Below are positions 1-13,848 of a stretch of DNA of 64,000 bases, in pieces. Made by a program: the position numbers and the translations under genes. The first letter of the stretch is position 1. Every line of letters begins with the position of its first letter. Origin of the DNA: Otis tarda (Eukaryota > Chordata > Aves > Otidiformes > Otididae); assembly GCA_026413225.1 (NCBI GenBank), contig CM048552.1:193660053-193724052 (forward strand), in the 5' to 3' direction. Under the pieces are notes generated by a model, which saw nothing but the letters and a program-made list of their open reading frames with translations, was not told the DNA's origin and did not search any database.

Positions 1-3000
1 AAAATAATTTATTACTAATATTATTCTTGTTCATTTTTTTTTCCTGGAAACTATGATTATACATTCTCCATTGATGATTTTATTCATACGTCCTTACTGT
101 AGGTTTTCCACACAATAAGCTTAACTTTTTTTTTCTCTTTGTAGTGCATTTCTTAATTCTGAGTCTCTACAGCTACCTGTTTTATGACATTAATTACTTT
201 TTTGTTATATATGTTACACTAACAGCCTCAATCATGTTCCTATGCTCAGGTTTATTGTTGAAAGATGCTGAAAATGTGGTACTGGAACTTTGGTTTACAA
301 TGAGATTTCCTATTCAGTTCATATAGCATCATTAGGAAATGCTTGTGACAGAAACTGTCAATTAATTCAGTGGCAGCTCAATACTTACTAAGTAAAGATA
401 GCTGATACAAGTTTATTTCCACAAAGTTATTGAAGCACATGTAATTGCAGTGTTGTAGAGGTTATTTAGCATATTGATATTTAACATACCAAACTAGAAC
501 TAAAGAGAAAGGAAACAAATTAAGTTTATACCATCAGGCAAATTCTCTACTTTTAGTTTCAGAAGAAATCGCAAACTCCATTTCTGTGAAGCAAGATTAT
601 GAATTAGATTCAGAGTTACCTTCCAGGTTAAAAAAAAAAAAGAAGAGGCAAAAAAAGTAAATGTTTTAAAGAATTAGATTTAGGCTGGAACAAAGAAGAT
701 GCAAATGAACTGTAAAAACTTGCATGGTTTCTTCTTCAGAAGGACTTTTTTAAGTTGCGAAAGATTACCGGAAAAACAAACCCCAAGCCATTTATTCAAA
801 GGAGCAAACAGTCCTGAAAGGGTTTGGGAAATATATACAGTGGACATTTCAAGAAAGACTGTCATATCCTCCTCTGAGAGTAAATTTGTGTGAATACCTT
901 TGTGGTGGAGGATCAGAGTGGGCAGATCAAAGTAATATACGGGCTCAAGGGAGACGAGGAGGGGGAAGGGAGGTTGACATAGGACTACATTTGGATTCAA
1001 GAGCTCCTCTTGGCTCACTGAGTCCTGTCCACTGCTGTTACAAAGAGCCATGCTATATAATTATTTTCATAACATCTTAATAAACTTGAATATTAAGTTA
1101 ACTTGATATCATTCCTTTTCCTTCTTCCTTGACTGTTCTTTTTCTCTGTGGTTGTGCTGGAACCTCATTGCTGTGGTCATGATGCAACTTCATGTCTGGA
1201 CAGAAATCCTTTACAGCCAGTTTATGCTTATTTGTTCTGATAGCTATGCTGGTTTTAGCTCGCATGGTTCTTACTCCATGAAGAGGACATGAAGCCTCCA
1301 GCCCATCTGTGATAATCCCAGTAACCCTTCCCAGAACGTGCTTCAATTTTACATCTCTTGAACATGACTAGTCAGGATTTTGTAGACTGCTTCAGATGAG
1401 GTCACATCAGTGCCTACACAGCTACAATAATATAATTCTTCTCATATAGGATCACATTTGCTTTTTTTTTTTCATAGTTGCATCACACTGGTGCTTCACA
1501 GGCTACTCCCAGGCTTTCTCTTCACCAGAGAGCTTTAATTGGCAAGCTCCTAGTTTGCTGCAGAAAGTCTTGTTCTTCATGTCTAGTCAATGACCTTGTT
1601 TTATTCTGTCACATTTCTATTATTCTACTGTAATACATGTGTGATTAGTCTGGTGATTCTCTGGTTTGAGACCTCCTGAATTTCTGGGCTACCATTAACT
1701 TCAATAATATATTCCCGCTTCTTGTGAGACCATCAGTTATGGAAATACTAAAATACGACTAATCCTGAAAACAGTCCCTAAGGAAGTCTAATATATCCTG
1801 CATCATCCTGTTCCAGTGCACTTAATTATAGTCTTCTCTCTGAGTAGTGTTTTATTCAAATTTAATTTCTGCCATTAACACTCTTCATCTTAAACAATAT
1901 TTTTCCTTGTGACATATCAAATACTAAAGTAAAATTATGCTAGATAAGAGATGTACTTTACTGTTTTCAAAACCTCCTTTATACAATCAAAGAAGGATAT
2001 TATATTCCTTTGACACAGTCCTCTCTTAGAAAATCAATTCAGTCTGTTATTTTCCAATTACCCAATACCTAATTATTCTCTCCTTCAAAGTTTATTCTAA
2101 AATTATGCATATTTTAATTGTCAGATTATTGATTTCATTGTTATCTAGAATAGTCTTTCCCATTCTTTCTTAAATATAGTTCCGAGGTGTACCACTGGCC
2201 AATAGATAGAACCAATACAAATTTGTAAGATTTATTGAAAATCCTTGTTGTAATATTTGTGATTACTGTGTTGGTTCTTTGAGTATTGGATCATGAAGAT
2301 TATCTAGATGATTAAATTTAGACCTTTCAGCTTTTAAAATTTTTCTGCCACCTTGGAAACAGACATTTCCAATTCTGCAGGTTTCTTCAAAATTACCATT
2401 TAGCCTTGCTACCATGTTGTACCTTCTCAGTCTGCTTGAAAACTGAGGCAGAATACTCATTTTGGGGAGCTCTGCTCTAAATAAAAATTGGATCTACACC
2501 AGATCTCATGAACAGCTATATCTATGTTAAAACTATGATTATTTTTTTTTCCAAATCTGATTTTCCCTCTAGATTCCTACTAAATCTGGTTGTAGTAAGA
2601 GCCATCACTTTTGGCTTGAGAATAGCATGCTGACTGTCCTAAAAAGATGAAAAAAATCCTTTGAACAAGAGAGGAAGGAAGAGTGTCTGGAGCCTTCTCC
2701 TCTGGGATATTTCTGTCTAAAGAGCGTAAATAAGGATTATGCCCTAAAAGGTGTACTGTATTGTAGTGCATGAGATTTTACTAAGGGAGATCAGAATTTT
2801 CTTTTTATAGTCATGAGGTGACATGTGGATCTGCTCTGTGTCCAAGAGGAACAACTTATTTTTCCTTATATGCTGAGAAGTAGCATTGGGATTAGAGGGT
2901 AGGATGTTTCAACTGTTCTCTCCCTCAGAACAAGAGATATTTCTGAATATGCTTATATTCTTTCTTATTTCACACCCATTTTTATGAACACAAGACTAAA

Positions 3001-6000
3001 GCAGCGGGCCTCACATGCAGCTACTATGTAGAAGCAATAATTAGTCTGTGCTGGTGTTAGTCACAAAATTCTTGAAACAAAACATATTCAGTGTGTTTCT
3101 AATGATCTACAGATCAGCATTTTCCCACTCTTTAAATAAAGAAAAGATTGTAGACATCATGTGTACTTTAGCATTTTACATTACCCATATTTAGCGCTGC
3201 CTGCCAAGTGTTTTGTTTATTCCTTGATCCAGCCTAAAACATGTACTTCTGCACTTTTCCTGGATGATTTTCAAAGACAGACTAAAAATTGCACTCTATC
3301 TTTGAGACACGTACCTGAAAGTCTACAAAATGAAGACCACCAATTTATTTATTAATAATCTCAGCTAGCTTCCTACTAGTCTGACAATGAGAAGCTAATG
3401 CGTTAGTTTCCTATTCTGTTTCAATGCTACATATAGATATTATGGAAAAAACCTGCTGTTGGTTGATATCTTCAACTGCTCTGCTTCCAGCCACAACTCA
3501 CCCATGTTGTGGGGACTGATAACTTACTGAGTTTGCTATCGCTGCGGTTTCCAGAAAAGTTGCCCTGGATTCCAGAAGAAGAAGAGAATACTTCTGAATG
3601 AAGATTAGAGGGATAAGGAGCATGAAATGATGTGTTTGGCCTTCATTCTAGATACACTTATCTGTTATTAACCACTGTCTGGCGTATTTGAACATAATAG
3701 GAAGTGAATGTTAGGTGATAAGAAAGAGAAGAGTAGATGTCAGGATTATTTCTCGGTTCAAAGGATTTTACATCTGTCCTACCCCCCACTTCCTTTCCTA
3801 ACATTTTAAGACCACAAGCTACTGAGTTGTGATAATACCTTAGTCTTCATAATATTGCTAAAATAATTCCGTCATTTGGAAAACAATGGAGAAAGAAACT
3901 CAACTCAATAAATTTATTGAGAAGTTAAAAGCCAGAGTGGGAATCATGGAAGAGAACTCCTTGAACCTATGTCTGTGCTTATTCACAACTAGATAATATA
4001 GCTGTCTTATAGCCAAAGGGAGGACGTTATGTGCTTGCTTACTGGAATATGAAAGCTAAAAAACAGTTTTCGATTGTCTACTTCTCACATACTTTCTTGC
4101 TTTTCTGAGAATTTTCCTGTAGCAAAATGTAACTTGCTGACTTTGCAAAATATGTTATTAAAATTCTGGAAAACATTTCCTGTTTTCTATATGAATTTTG
4201 TCAACATAACAGTGCCAACTTTTCCTTGAAACTTTGAAAGTCCAGGGAGTCAGTGTCTAAGCATGGAGTCCTGGCACCTCATTTGGAAATCCCCCTTCAT
4301 TATCAACATTATCAGGTTATCTGTATAGTCTCTGAAGTTCCTTGTCTTTTCCTGAGCGAAAAGCCTTTTTCTTCTGTTGAAAAGCATATTCCGGCATGGT
4401 TTTCCTCCTTACTAGCAATGAAATACACACTACAGGTGTATTTTTACAAGTTGTTTTTTTTTCCTTCAAGCAGGAGAGAAGCAGAAGAAGAAAACAATAA
4501 AGACATTTAAAAAAAAAAGCATTTGCTTCTTGTCATCTGGGTGAAGATTGTACAAAGTCTCATTTATAACAGGCTATGAGCCTTAATTACAAAGTTAATA
4601 GGTAGGTAATGTTTAGTCCTCACATTGCAGCCTCTTCCTTCCTCTCTAGATCCCTGTTCCTTGGAGCTCACAATGTGTCTGCATTTTCCTAAAAAATCAG
4701 TGCATCTTCCTCTCCAGGAAGTGGCTTGTTCTTTTATAGCAAAGCCAATCTTTGTCCTCTTTAAAGGCCATATATCCTCTGCTGTCTAGGGACAACACCC
4801 CTGAACACATCTGTCTAGACATACTAGAGCCTGCCTTCCCTTTTCCAATACTGAAAAACTGGCATTCCCTTAAAACGGACTTTACAGCAAACTTTATGTG
4901 TCTATGCAGATGCGGAACTGTGATTTTGAAGGGTAACTGTCCTTACACACAGTTGTTTTCATAAATATGCCTGTAATACGAACTGTAATTTTTCATAAGT
5001 AAGCCTATATGGGTCACTTCTCATTCATTCTTTCCCATGCTATAAAACAAACCAAACCAAAACTGAATACATCGTAGTATTTTTTGAGTAAGCTGGACCC
5101 TAACATTTCAAAAATAAAGGGCAGCCTATTAGTTCCCTGTTGATTCTTTGTGGTCCGCTGGCAGGGAATGTGGGGTGTCCTATAAATGTTATTTGATAAA
5201 AGCTGAGGCTAGGCACCCTGCTGTTTTTAAGGATCATGCTGAGACGAACTGCTGGTAGGATATGCAAGACAGCAGATTTGTTTATTCTTATTTCCCTGCT
5301 CACATCCCTGAGCACACATTGTTGCTGTTTTTGTTTTGACTAATTTTGACTTTTTTAAATGTGAGAAAAGTGGTTAAAGTGATGTAATCCCTGTCTGAAG
5401 TTGGGACGCGTGTGAAAGAGTGGAAATGCTGACAGGCCTCTGGCTGGACCAGTGTGAATAGCTGTCTTCCAGGGCTGGATGCTCTCCTGCCTTCCCAATC
5501 TCATTCATTGCATTGTTCTCAGGGAGTAGGAAACCAGGCAGCGGCGTAAGGAAGCCCACAAGCTTCACATACACTGGTTCAGTGGGATTGCCCAAGACCT
5601 TGTAGCAACCCAGAATCTGATGAAAACCTAGAGTGATGTATTTGTTGTTCTTATTTACTTGAATCTACCTTCTGATTTTCCCAAGACTCCAGCAGTATGG
5701 GTTTTAAGCATTTAAAATTACATCTGGTCATTAAGATCTGCCAGCAATCACAATGGATTTTGATATTTTTTTTCTCCTGGTTTTTGTCTATCCTGGAATG
5801 TGTAGATTTTGCTGGTTTCTTAAACTAGAAGTAATTTCCTTCCCATGCAGGTTTTCTCTGTTACAAACACACACACACAAAATTTTGCTCACTGATATTA
5901 GTTATTTGTATTAGTGTAAAATATGCAGGCATCCCAATATTGGACGAGGGCACGTTGTGCTAGGTGATGTACATAGAGAGAAGGAAAAGATCATTTCTAC

Positions 6001-7639
6001 TGTAGCATGTTTACAGTACAAACTTAAGAAAAGTCAAGAGGTGAAGTTTGTAGACCAGCCCTACAGCCTTTAATCTTTTTGTGCCATAGCTGAGTAAGTG
6101 ATGTGGATTTAAAATGCACTAGACATAGACTAAGATGCCCTTGGGGATATAGACACATGCTTCTAAGATTGTAAGTAATACTGTGGTAGAACATGTGTAC
6201 ATGATCTTTACACTAATTAAATTAAGTCAGGCTAACTGTAATTCCAGGAAGAATGTCAAAGTGGGAGACATCGGAAGAGAGAGCCGAGATGGGACTTTCT
6301 AGAAGTGTGGTTAGGAAAATAAACATGGCAGCAGATAGTAAGTTGGTAAATTAATTTGCTTCTGGGAGAACTCCATACCTTTATATCAATGGTAAAGTAG
6401 TTGGAGAATAGTTTTGCTCTAAGATGGATTTTTTTTTTTACTGAACTCAGACTTGTGGTAGAAGTTCACTTTTGCTTTACTTATCTATTGCTTCACCTAC
6501 TGCCTCACACCCAGAGAAGTAATAATCACATTGGGATGTGTAGAAAGCACAGGCAGACAAACCACCAGTTTTAAATACAGGACACAGTATCTACTAAACA
6601 TCATATGGAAGAAGTCATATCTCATTTTTGTAGTGATCTTGGCATCCAAAGAGTGCAGTGTAAATTGAAGAGTACAAAGGATTTGTGCTGTTTGAAAAAT
6701 TAGCAAAGATCTCTGTGTATGTAAGCAGTCAATGTACTTGTCCTAGGACAATTCCAAAGATATTTTTCCCAACTGTTATTCATATTTAACCAAAGTTTAA
6801 TTTGAACCATTTGTTTTTCATCCAGAAGTTTATTTCTTGGAAGTCATTGGGGCAGCTTTATGATTGTAATAATCTAGTTTTTTGAATACAGAAATTACAA
6901 TGTATTATTGGCAAGAGTACCAAAAAAAAACCTCCTCACCAAGTGCAATTATTGAGAGACTGAAGAAAATAAACATCCATCCTACTTCTTACTGTGTTCT
7001 GATTAACGCTACATCTAAATGTTTCTGGTATGAGGAAGCAGTTTCACATCATAGCTTCCTGGGTGAGATTCTTCTAACCAGATGCAGATGTCTACATGAC
7101 AGATGTCTACCCTGGAGCTAAACCTCCTAGCTTTGCTGTAAATTATGCTCTTATGGCACAGTTTATCTTACACTAAGACGGATGACTCAGAACTTAAGGA
7201 GCTGCATCTTCTCCTTTGCCCTGTTGGAGTCCACTTGTGAACTTTATTTTAGTATTATTCGAAGGACTCACAAATACCTAAGTATTAATGGATTTATCCT
7301 GTTACTTAATAAGTCAGCAGCTGATTTATAGTGAGATTAAGTTGTTTGCCCCGAATCACAGAAGAACCTATAAAAAATGTTGGAAATTAAAAATGATCTC
7401 CTTGGTTCCAATCCGGCAGGCTAGACAGAATATCCCTCCCCTCTTCAATAATTTTTGAAGCTATATATAGGCCCTTTATCTCTCTACATCAAGCAGCTGT
7501 ATTTATTTCTTGATTCTATTTCATGAAAAATTCAAACACATTCTTAAATGCCACTGGAACCAAACTGGATTTCATCATGTGGCTTAGGTGTTTCCCCACA
7601 TTGTGTCCCTTTCATGATCTTGTAAATAACATAATAATT
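1..7639. other. AT-rich intergenic DNA, no gene seen
   Basis: This stretch is AT-rich with frequent stops in all frames. The open frames present are all under about 125 codons, show no recognisable domain and are not flanked by convincing paired splice sites. Short homopolymer runs occur (for example the A run near 630-640 and the T run near 6430). I see no recognisable gene or RNA. If this is the FLT1 upstream region, as the + strand gene at 32 kb implies, it would be the spacer towards the next gene; POMP occupies that side in human, but nothing of POMP is visible here. Confidence 0.6.
5863..5880. repeat. Short AC microsatellite
   Basis: A run of about seven AC dinucleotides follows a pyrimidine-rich stretch. 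It is a simple repeat with no visible function. Confidence 0.75.
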
Positions 7640-8205
7640 TAGCTTTGAATGGAACTTAGGACCTCATCTGGTCTAAACCCACTCCCCCACTCAAAATGGG
7701 GTCAGCTTTGAAATTACACCATGTTGCTCAGGGCCTTGGTTGTCTCTGAGGATGGGGATTCTGCAGCAGCCACTCCTCCCACCTGAGCACCTCCTTGGGA
7801 ATGTTTTTTTTCCTTATAGCTACTAAGAGCTCCCCAGCTGCAATTTGGCTCTCTGAGAAGAATCTGTTTTCTATAACCAGCCATTAATTATTTGTAAACA
7901 GCAATCAGATCCTTCCTTAGGCTCCTCTTCTCCAAGCTGAATGAACCCAGTTCTCTCACCTTCACCTCATATGTCATGTAGTCCATCCCCTTAAACATAT
8001 TGGTCACCTTTCTACTGGTCTTGCTCTACTTTGTCTGTCTGTTTGTACTGAAGATCCCCAAACTGGACACGGTAGTTCAGATTTATCTTACAAATGCTGA
8101 ACAGAGGGGGAAAACCACTTTTCTCAGTCTGCTGGATATGCTCTTACTAATAGAGTGCATGGCTATCATTCAGTGCTGCAAGGGAATACTGCTGCAGAGC
8201 AGACA
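7640..8205 (-). mobile_element. CR1: Old, degraded CR1 LINE fragment (antisense)
   Basis: Read on the minus strand, the segment follows the order of the 3' half of a CR1 retrotransposon. On the + strand it begins with a 'cctcatctggtctaaaccc' block, runs through 'ttaggctcctcttctccaagctgaa' type sequence (the reverse complement of the CR1 'FSLEKR' coding stretch), then the 'ccaaactggacac' block, and ends near 'gtgctgcaaggga'. Indels and stops are frequent and no frame is open, so this is an ancient copy. The limits are approximate because they fade into unique sequence; the right end could lie 50-100 bp further. Confidence 0.7.
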
Positions 8206-11186
8206 ATAGAGAAGAGCGAGCGTCTATCACAAGCACTATGCAGGTCCCGCTTTTGTTCATATCTATGTAGGATCACTTCTGTTCATTGCCGAAGGACTGA
8301 CTCCTGCCGTGGGCAAGAAGAAATCCAGAATGAGAAAATTCCACAAATTCATCAAACGCTAACTCCCTTTGAACTTTGGTTCCAAACCCTTTTTTGTTGC
8401 AAAACTGTATTTGATGATTTATTCTTTAGTTAGTCCCTGCTTAATGCAAAGTATTATTTTAATGTATGTTTTCCAAGTGTCTCAGCGGAGCAACAAATTA
8501 TTCTTAGGGTAAAACTATCTTGTCTTTGTAAGGTCATTAGTGGTCATGAAAGGTGCTGAATCCTTTGGGAAAGGGTTGTGTGCCATGGAATTTTGGCAAA
8601 CTCAAGTACCCCAGGCAAAAACTAACTTTTGTTGTACCTTATTTTATATTTGGGGGTTCACAGCAGGAAAAAAAAGCATGTCTTCATGATGTAGTTTCTG
8701 TTTTGAGTGATACAGTTTAAGTTTGTCAGATTAAAGGTGCAGAGTGTAAGACCAAACCATGAAATCAATCAGAAAGTATACTATTAGTCTCTTTGTATAG
8801 GTTCTAGGTAATTATTGTTTCAACCTCTCTTAAATTCAAAGCTAAAGGAAAAAAAAAATGAGAAAACAAGAGGAGAACAGTGGAAGATGTTAAAACTAAT
8901 GGAAAAGTATTTATAGTATTTTTAAAAAACTAATCAGATGTCTGAGTGGAGAAATTCTAACAGCAGCTAGGATCCAGTTTTTGATCTTTAACCACTACCA
9001 AACAGTGCTACTTGGTCTGTGTCAATGTATAGAAGATGTGCCTCTGCCCCTATCCTTGTCTTCTCAGGAAGAAGCAGTGTCTCAAGTCACAAGTACAGAG
9101 AAGTCACTTGTCCAGTCAAGTGACGTATCACACGGGTGCTATTGCCCAGCTCCTCTTTCCCTGCATTACCTAACTTAAGTGAGCGTATATAGTCCTAAAC
9201 CCAAAACATATTCTTTCAGACATACCCTTTGATATCACCTGCAATCCTACCACTTGACAAGGCCAAAACATGTCCTAATGAGCTATACTATGTTTCAAAA
9301 TCTGGCTGAATTCCTGTCCAATACGTACAAGATTTTCCTAAATCAGTCTGCAAAGAAGTGCACAGACTGGAGTGACATGTGCCTTGCTGTACTCCAGTAA
9401 GTTTCTACCACTGACTATTGTTTGCATCACTTAAGTAAAGTTCCTTCTCTTTTAGATGACTTGACAAACATTTAAGGCTCTTTTAGGTGCTTAATATTTG
9501 ACTTTTCTTTAAACACACACGTTAGTTTTTTGATGATGGGTTTAGTTATTGTTCATAGCCTTCTGTGGCCCCTGACATTTCCTATTATTTAAACAGCTAA
9601 TCAGCCTTATTTTATTAGGTGTAAATGTGTTTCCATGCTTTGACTGGCAAACACTAATCTCTGAACTTCAGTAGCATGTAGGAATTTATTGCCTGTTAAT
9701 TGTGCCCTAGGGCATAGTGACTTTTAAAAGTGAAATAACAATCATCATATCTCCTTTTATATATATATTACTGCAGTGCCTATATTGTTGTAACATATGT
9801 CTGCTTGGCAGTATTACTCTTTCAGAGGGCAGCCATTCAAAACTATACTGATTTCTCAAACAAGATAGAGTTTCAGATATTAATACTAATACAAAATACA
9901 AAGGTATCTGGTTGTTATGATTCAGTCCACAAGTGGTTGCTTTTAAACGGCTTTTTTTTTTTCTATCTGTCCCAATGACAGCATGAGTGCGAGATTGTGT
10001 GGCTTTTACATGATTTTACTCTTTATGTGTAATGATTTTACATTCTGCTTCTTCTGTAAGGGCTTGCTTGGCATTATACTATATTATTTTGATATTGTCT
10101 ACATTCTGTGTCAACAGATGTGCTTCTCAATGTGTGACTCAGTGATAACACACTGAGTTTTCACTTCACTTGTCAATGCTTTTGCCTTTATGTCATAAAT
10201 GCTGAATGTTTTGTGGGATCTTATTCAGCCACCCACTCTTCCTTCTACAGGCCTTTTCTCAGAAACAATACAATTAGTCAAGATTCCTTTTATTTGTCTT
10301 GAAATATATTCCTTAATGTGCCGATGAAGTCATGCAAGGATTCATTATCAATTTAGGGCCAATTTAATATCTGTTCTCTTTGTTTTCTGAGCTAATATAC
10401 ATCCTTGAAAAATGAACCAGGTGGAAAACTGTGAAGGGACTGGAAGAATATTACCATACTTGTAGTGCTGAATATTTTGGTCAAGGTCTTCCGATGCAAG
10501 TTTCTATAGTATCAAATTAATGAATTGCTTACACATTTTGGAATCCAAATATGATTCCCTTAGAACTCCTAAGGAAATGACTCCATGACTGTGAGTGATT
10601 AGATACAATATAGAGAGTGTGTGTGTGATTGGAAGGGGAAGCAGTGTCCTTGATTGCACAGTTTTATTCTTTTTGGGCCTCATTCCCAAGCATCTAAAAA
10701 TATGCTGTGCTGATCCCTTTTATTCTGAGGCTATATCCTACCTCTTACTTCAGCCGCTACTTCCTTTTGGCTTACCTTCTCTGCGTTCTGACCCCGCAAG
10801 ATGCAGTGTTTAAAATTGCTTCAACCATAGATATCTAAAACCAGACAACCAAGTGGGTAACTGTGTCCTGTTATTCCAAAGGAGGCAGAACATTTGTACC
10901 TTCCATTAACCTCACTTAACAATGTCAATTCTTAGCACCTTTAGAATTAAGGAAATGTGTTTTCATGCTAAGACAAGAACCTCAGTACAAACTTTTTAAC
11001 CTGTGTCACTCTTATAAGTCTTTGTCACAAGACCTGCAGGGCATGCAAGCAAAAAAAGTAATATATACTCTATATTAATACCTGGATCAGGTTACAAAGT
11101 AGATTGTGCTTTTGCTTTCTATTCAGAAAAAAACAACATTTCAACAGTAAGCTTGTGTTCCCAATAGTGGTATATTGCTACCTACC
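8206..11186. other. Intergenic DNA, no gene seen
   Basis: AT-rich sequence with a short TA run near 9760-9772. Open frames are short and without recognisable similarity. No RNA gene or repeat family could be identified by eye. Confidence 0.55.
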
Positions 11187-12324
11187 TACCAACCTGATCT
11201 CCTTTTATGATCAAGTGACCCATCTGCTGGATGAGGGAAAGGCTGTTGATGTGGTCTACCTAGACTTCAGCAAAGCCTTTGACACTGTCTCCCATGGTAT
11301 TCTCCTGCAGAAGCTGGTAGCCCATGGCTTGGATGGGTACACTCTTGGCTGGGTAAGGAGCTGGCTGGAGGGCCGGGCTCAGAGTGTGGTGGTGAATGGA
11401 GTTAAATCCAGCTGGCTACTGGTCACGAGTGGTGTTCCCCAGGGGTCGATGCTGGGGTCTGTCCTCTTCAATATCTTTATTGATGATCTGGATGAGGGCA
11501 TTGAGTGCACCCTCAGTAAGTTCGCAGATGACACCAAATTGGCTGGGAGTGTGGATCTGCCTGGGGGTAGCGAGGCCCTACAGAGGGATCTGGACAGGCT
11601 GGAGAGCTGGGCTGAAGCCAATGGGATGAGGTTCAACAAGACCAAATGCCGAGTCCTGCACTTCGGCCACAACAACCCCAGGCAGCGCTATAGGCTTGGG
11701 GCGGAGTGGCTGGAGGACTGTGTGGAGGAAACGGACCTGGGGGTACTGACTGATGCTCGGCTGAGCATGAGCCGACAGTGTGCCCGGGTAGCCAAGAAGG
11801 CCAACGGCATCCTGGCTTGCATCAAAAACAGTGTTACTAGCAGGAACAGGGAGGTAATTGTCCCCCTGTACTCAGCACTGGTGAGGCCGCACCTCGAGTA
11901 CTGTGTTCAGTTTTGGGCCCCTCACTGCAAGAAAGACATTGAGGCCCTGGAACGTGTTCAGAGGAGGGCTACGAAGCTGGTGAGGGGTCTGGAGCACAGG
12001 CCTTATGAGGAGCGGCTGAGGGAGCTGGGATTGTTCAGTCTGGAGAAGAGGAGGCTCAGGGGAGACCTTATAGCTCTCTATAACTTCCTGAAGGGAGGTT
12101 GTAGTGAGCTAGGGGTCGGCCTTTTCTCTCATGTAGACAGTGATAGAACTAGAGGCAATGGTTTCAAGCTGCGCCAGGGGAGATTCAGGCTGGACATTAG
12201 GAAATATTACTTCTCAGAAAGGGTAGTCAGGCACTGGAATGCACTGCCCGAGGAGGTGGTGGAGTCACCGACCATGGGGGTGTTCAAGAAACGTTTGGAT
12301 GTTGTGTTGAGGGATATGATTTAG
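11187..12324 (+). pseudogene. CR1 ORF2 reverse-transcriptase fragment, open frame
   Basis: This is the C-terminal half of the CR1 ORF2 protein, the enzyme that copies CR1 RNA into DNA at a nicked target. The N-terminal endonuclease and first RT motifs are missing because the element is 5' truncated. Visible in order are '[13 protein letters not shown]' (RT motif A with its aspartates), 'SGVPQGS' (about 11,428-11,447), 'KFADDTKL' with the catalytic FADD at 11,521-11,532, then the conserved C-terminal block '[19 protein letters not shown]', '[16 protein letters not shown]' and '[22 protein letters not shown]', ending at a TAG. The frame also stays open upstream into non-CR1 flank up to an ATG at 11,104, which I regard as chance read-through. 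It lacks the endonuclease, so it is not an autonomous element, although the catalytic motifs shown are intact. Confidence 0.88.
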
Positions 12325-12406
12325 CTGAGAAGTATTGGTGATGGTTGGACTGGATGATCTTTTAGGTCTTTTCCAATCTTGATAATTCTGTGATTCTGTG
12401 ATTCTG
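11187..12406 (+). mobile_element. CR1: Young 5'-truncated CR1 LINE with open RT frame
   Basis: CR1-clade non-LTR retrotransposon. Homology starts abruptly inside the reverse-transcriptase domain at 'TNLISFYDQ', the usual 5' truncation of CR1 insertions. It continues to the 3'UTR and ends in tandem ATTCTGTG units at about 12,384-12,406, which is the CR1 3' terminus. The coding part is uninterrupted from the truncation point to the stop at 12,322-12,324, a sign of little mutational decay. The base composition is more GC-rich than the AT-rich flanks. The protein wording resembles the CR1-E/J type families rather than CR1-B/C, but I cannot assign a subfamily without alignment. Confidence 0.93.
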
Positions 12407-13848
12407 ATTGCACTGTTTCTCTGTTAGGCTTTGGATGGATGGGTTTCAGTGGGAAAAGGAATGCAAAGAGACACTTGCTAAAGGTTTTCCAAAGTGTTCA
12501 CAGACATGCCACACAATTTTATACATATTACACAGCATACAGAAAGGCAAAATTGTTATAGGCAGATAGACCTTGAAAAATAAGTTACATGATCTAGAGT
12601 GAAGGGGAGTAGCGAGTGAAGTCATATGGAGCAGTAAATGATGTAGTCAATCTGACAGCCAGAATGCCCAGTAGGAGATAGTGTGACTTCTTAGAATGTT
12701 TTTCACAACTTCCTTTCACAAACATATGTTTTACATCTAATGAAAAAGTTTCTGCTCTCCCTTTAGGTCAGCAGTATAGGAGAAAAAATATCAAAATGAA
12801 AAAAGGGTTTCAGGAGGGTTAGAGAAACGTCGTGCTTTTGCAGCCGTGTTACAGGAAAGGAGATCATATCTCACCTGTCCTGAGGGATAGCTGCAGATAG
12901 AGCTGGGCCCAAGGAGCTTCTGCACACGGTGAGCTGGAGCATATCTTGTACTGACACTGGACAGAGCTGGAGACTGCGGGGTCCATGGTTGAGTGTGATG
13001 AGGCTACAGTGTACCTGGCTGCATTAGCTGGGGAAAAAAAAATCCCCTACAATGCCCCTGATAAACTTGCACACTCCATTTTCTTTCTTTTGATTTGATT
13101 TGTTTTATTTTGTTAGTGGTCTGAAAGTCCAAGGTTAAGAAATTACTGCTTTTAGTAGCAGGAATGGGAAGGTCAATTCTACAGTTACTGTGTGGGCTGG
13201 CATGCAGGCGTTTTTGCACTTCTGAAGTTTCTTCCTCATTAGCTTAACAGTTTCCCTACTGTCACCAGTGTCTGCTTTACAGTCAGAGACTGCCCTTTCC
13301 CACTATTGCAGTGTTATCTCCTGACATTACTGTCATCTCTGGCTTCCCTGCTGCTGCTCCTCCAGAAATTATGAAGTAACTACTGCATTTACCAATTGTC
13401 AGAGATTATTTTGTTGCCTAATTTTGTGGGCAGCTTACATGACAGTCTCCGAAACTCTTGAATTTCAGAACTTGCTACTTTCTGAAAATCAGATCCACTT
13501 AATATACTTCTAGTTGGGCACTCATAATTAGGAGTGTCCAATACCACTACTTCACTGGTGCGAATTCTGGCTTTGATGGTTGCATCTATTCCCTCATCCC
13601 ATTAACACTGTGTAGCAAGATGTCACTTTTCTCTGCATTTGCACAGTGTTCAGGCTGAGGTTTGGATTTGGGATCTCACTTTTCTCACAGTCCAAGTGTG
13701 ATAATGATACTGACCATTACCACTGTGTTAGTGATACTTTCTCTCTCTTGTGCAAGAGGTACCTCATGATGCTTTGAATTTAGCCTGCTTCCCATCTTAT
13801 TTACTTTTGAAACATATAAAGCTTAATAACGACATCAATCTCCCTGAG
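12407..13848. other. Spacer between two CR1 copies, no gene seen
   Basis: Unique-looking sequence with moderate GC and no recognisable coding or RNA feature. It separates the young + strand CR1 from the older - strand CR1. Confidence 0.55.

Noticed and set aside
11104-11186. Extension of the CR1 reverse-transcriptase frame back to an upstream ATG
   Set aside because: The first 27 or so codons are unlike CR1 and come from the flanking DNA. The element is simply 5' truncated and read through.
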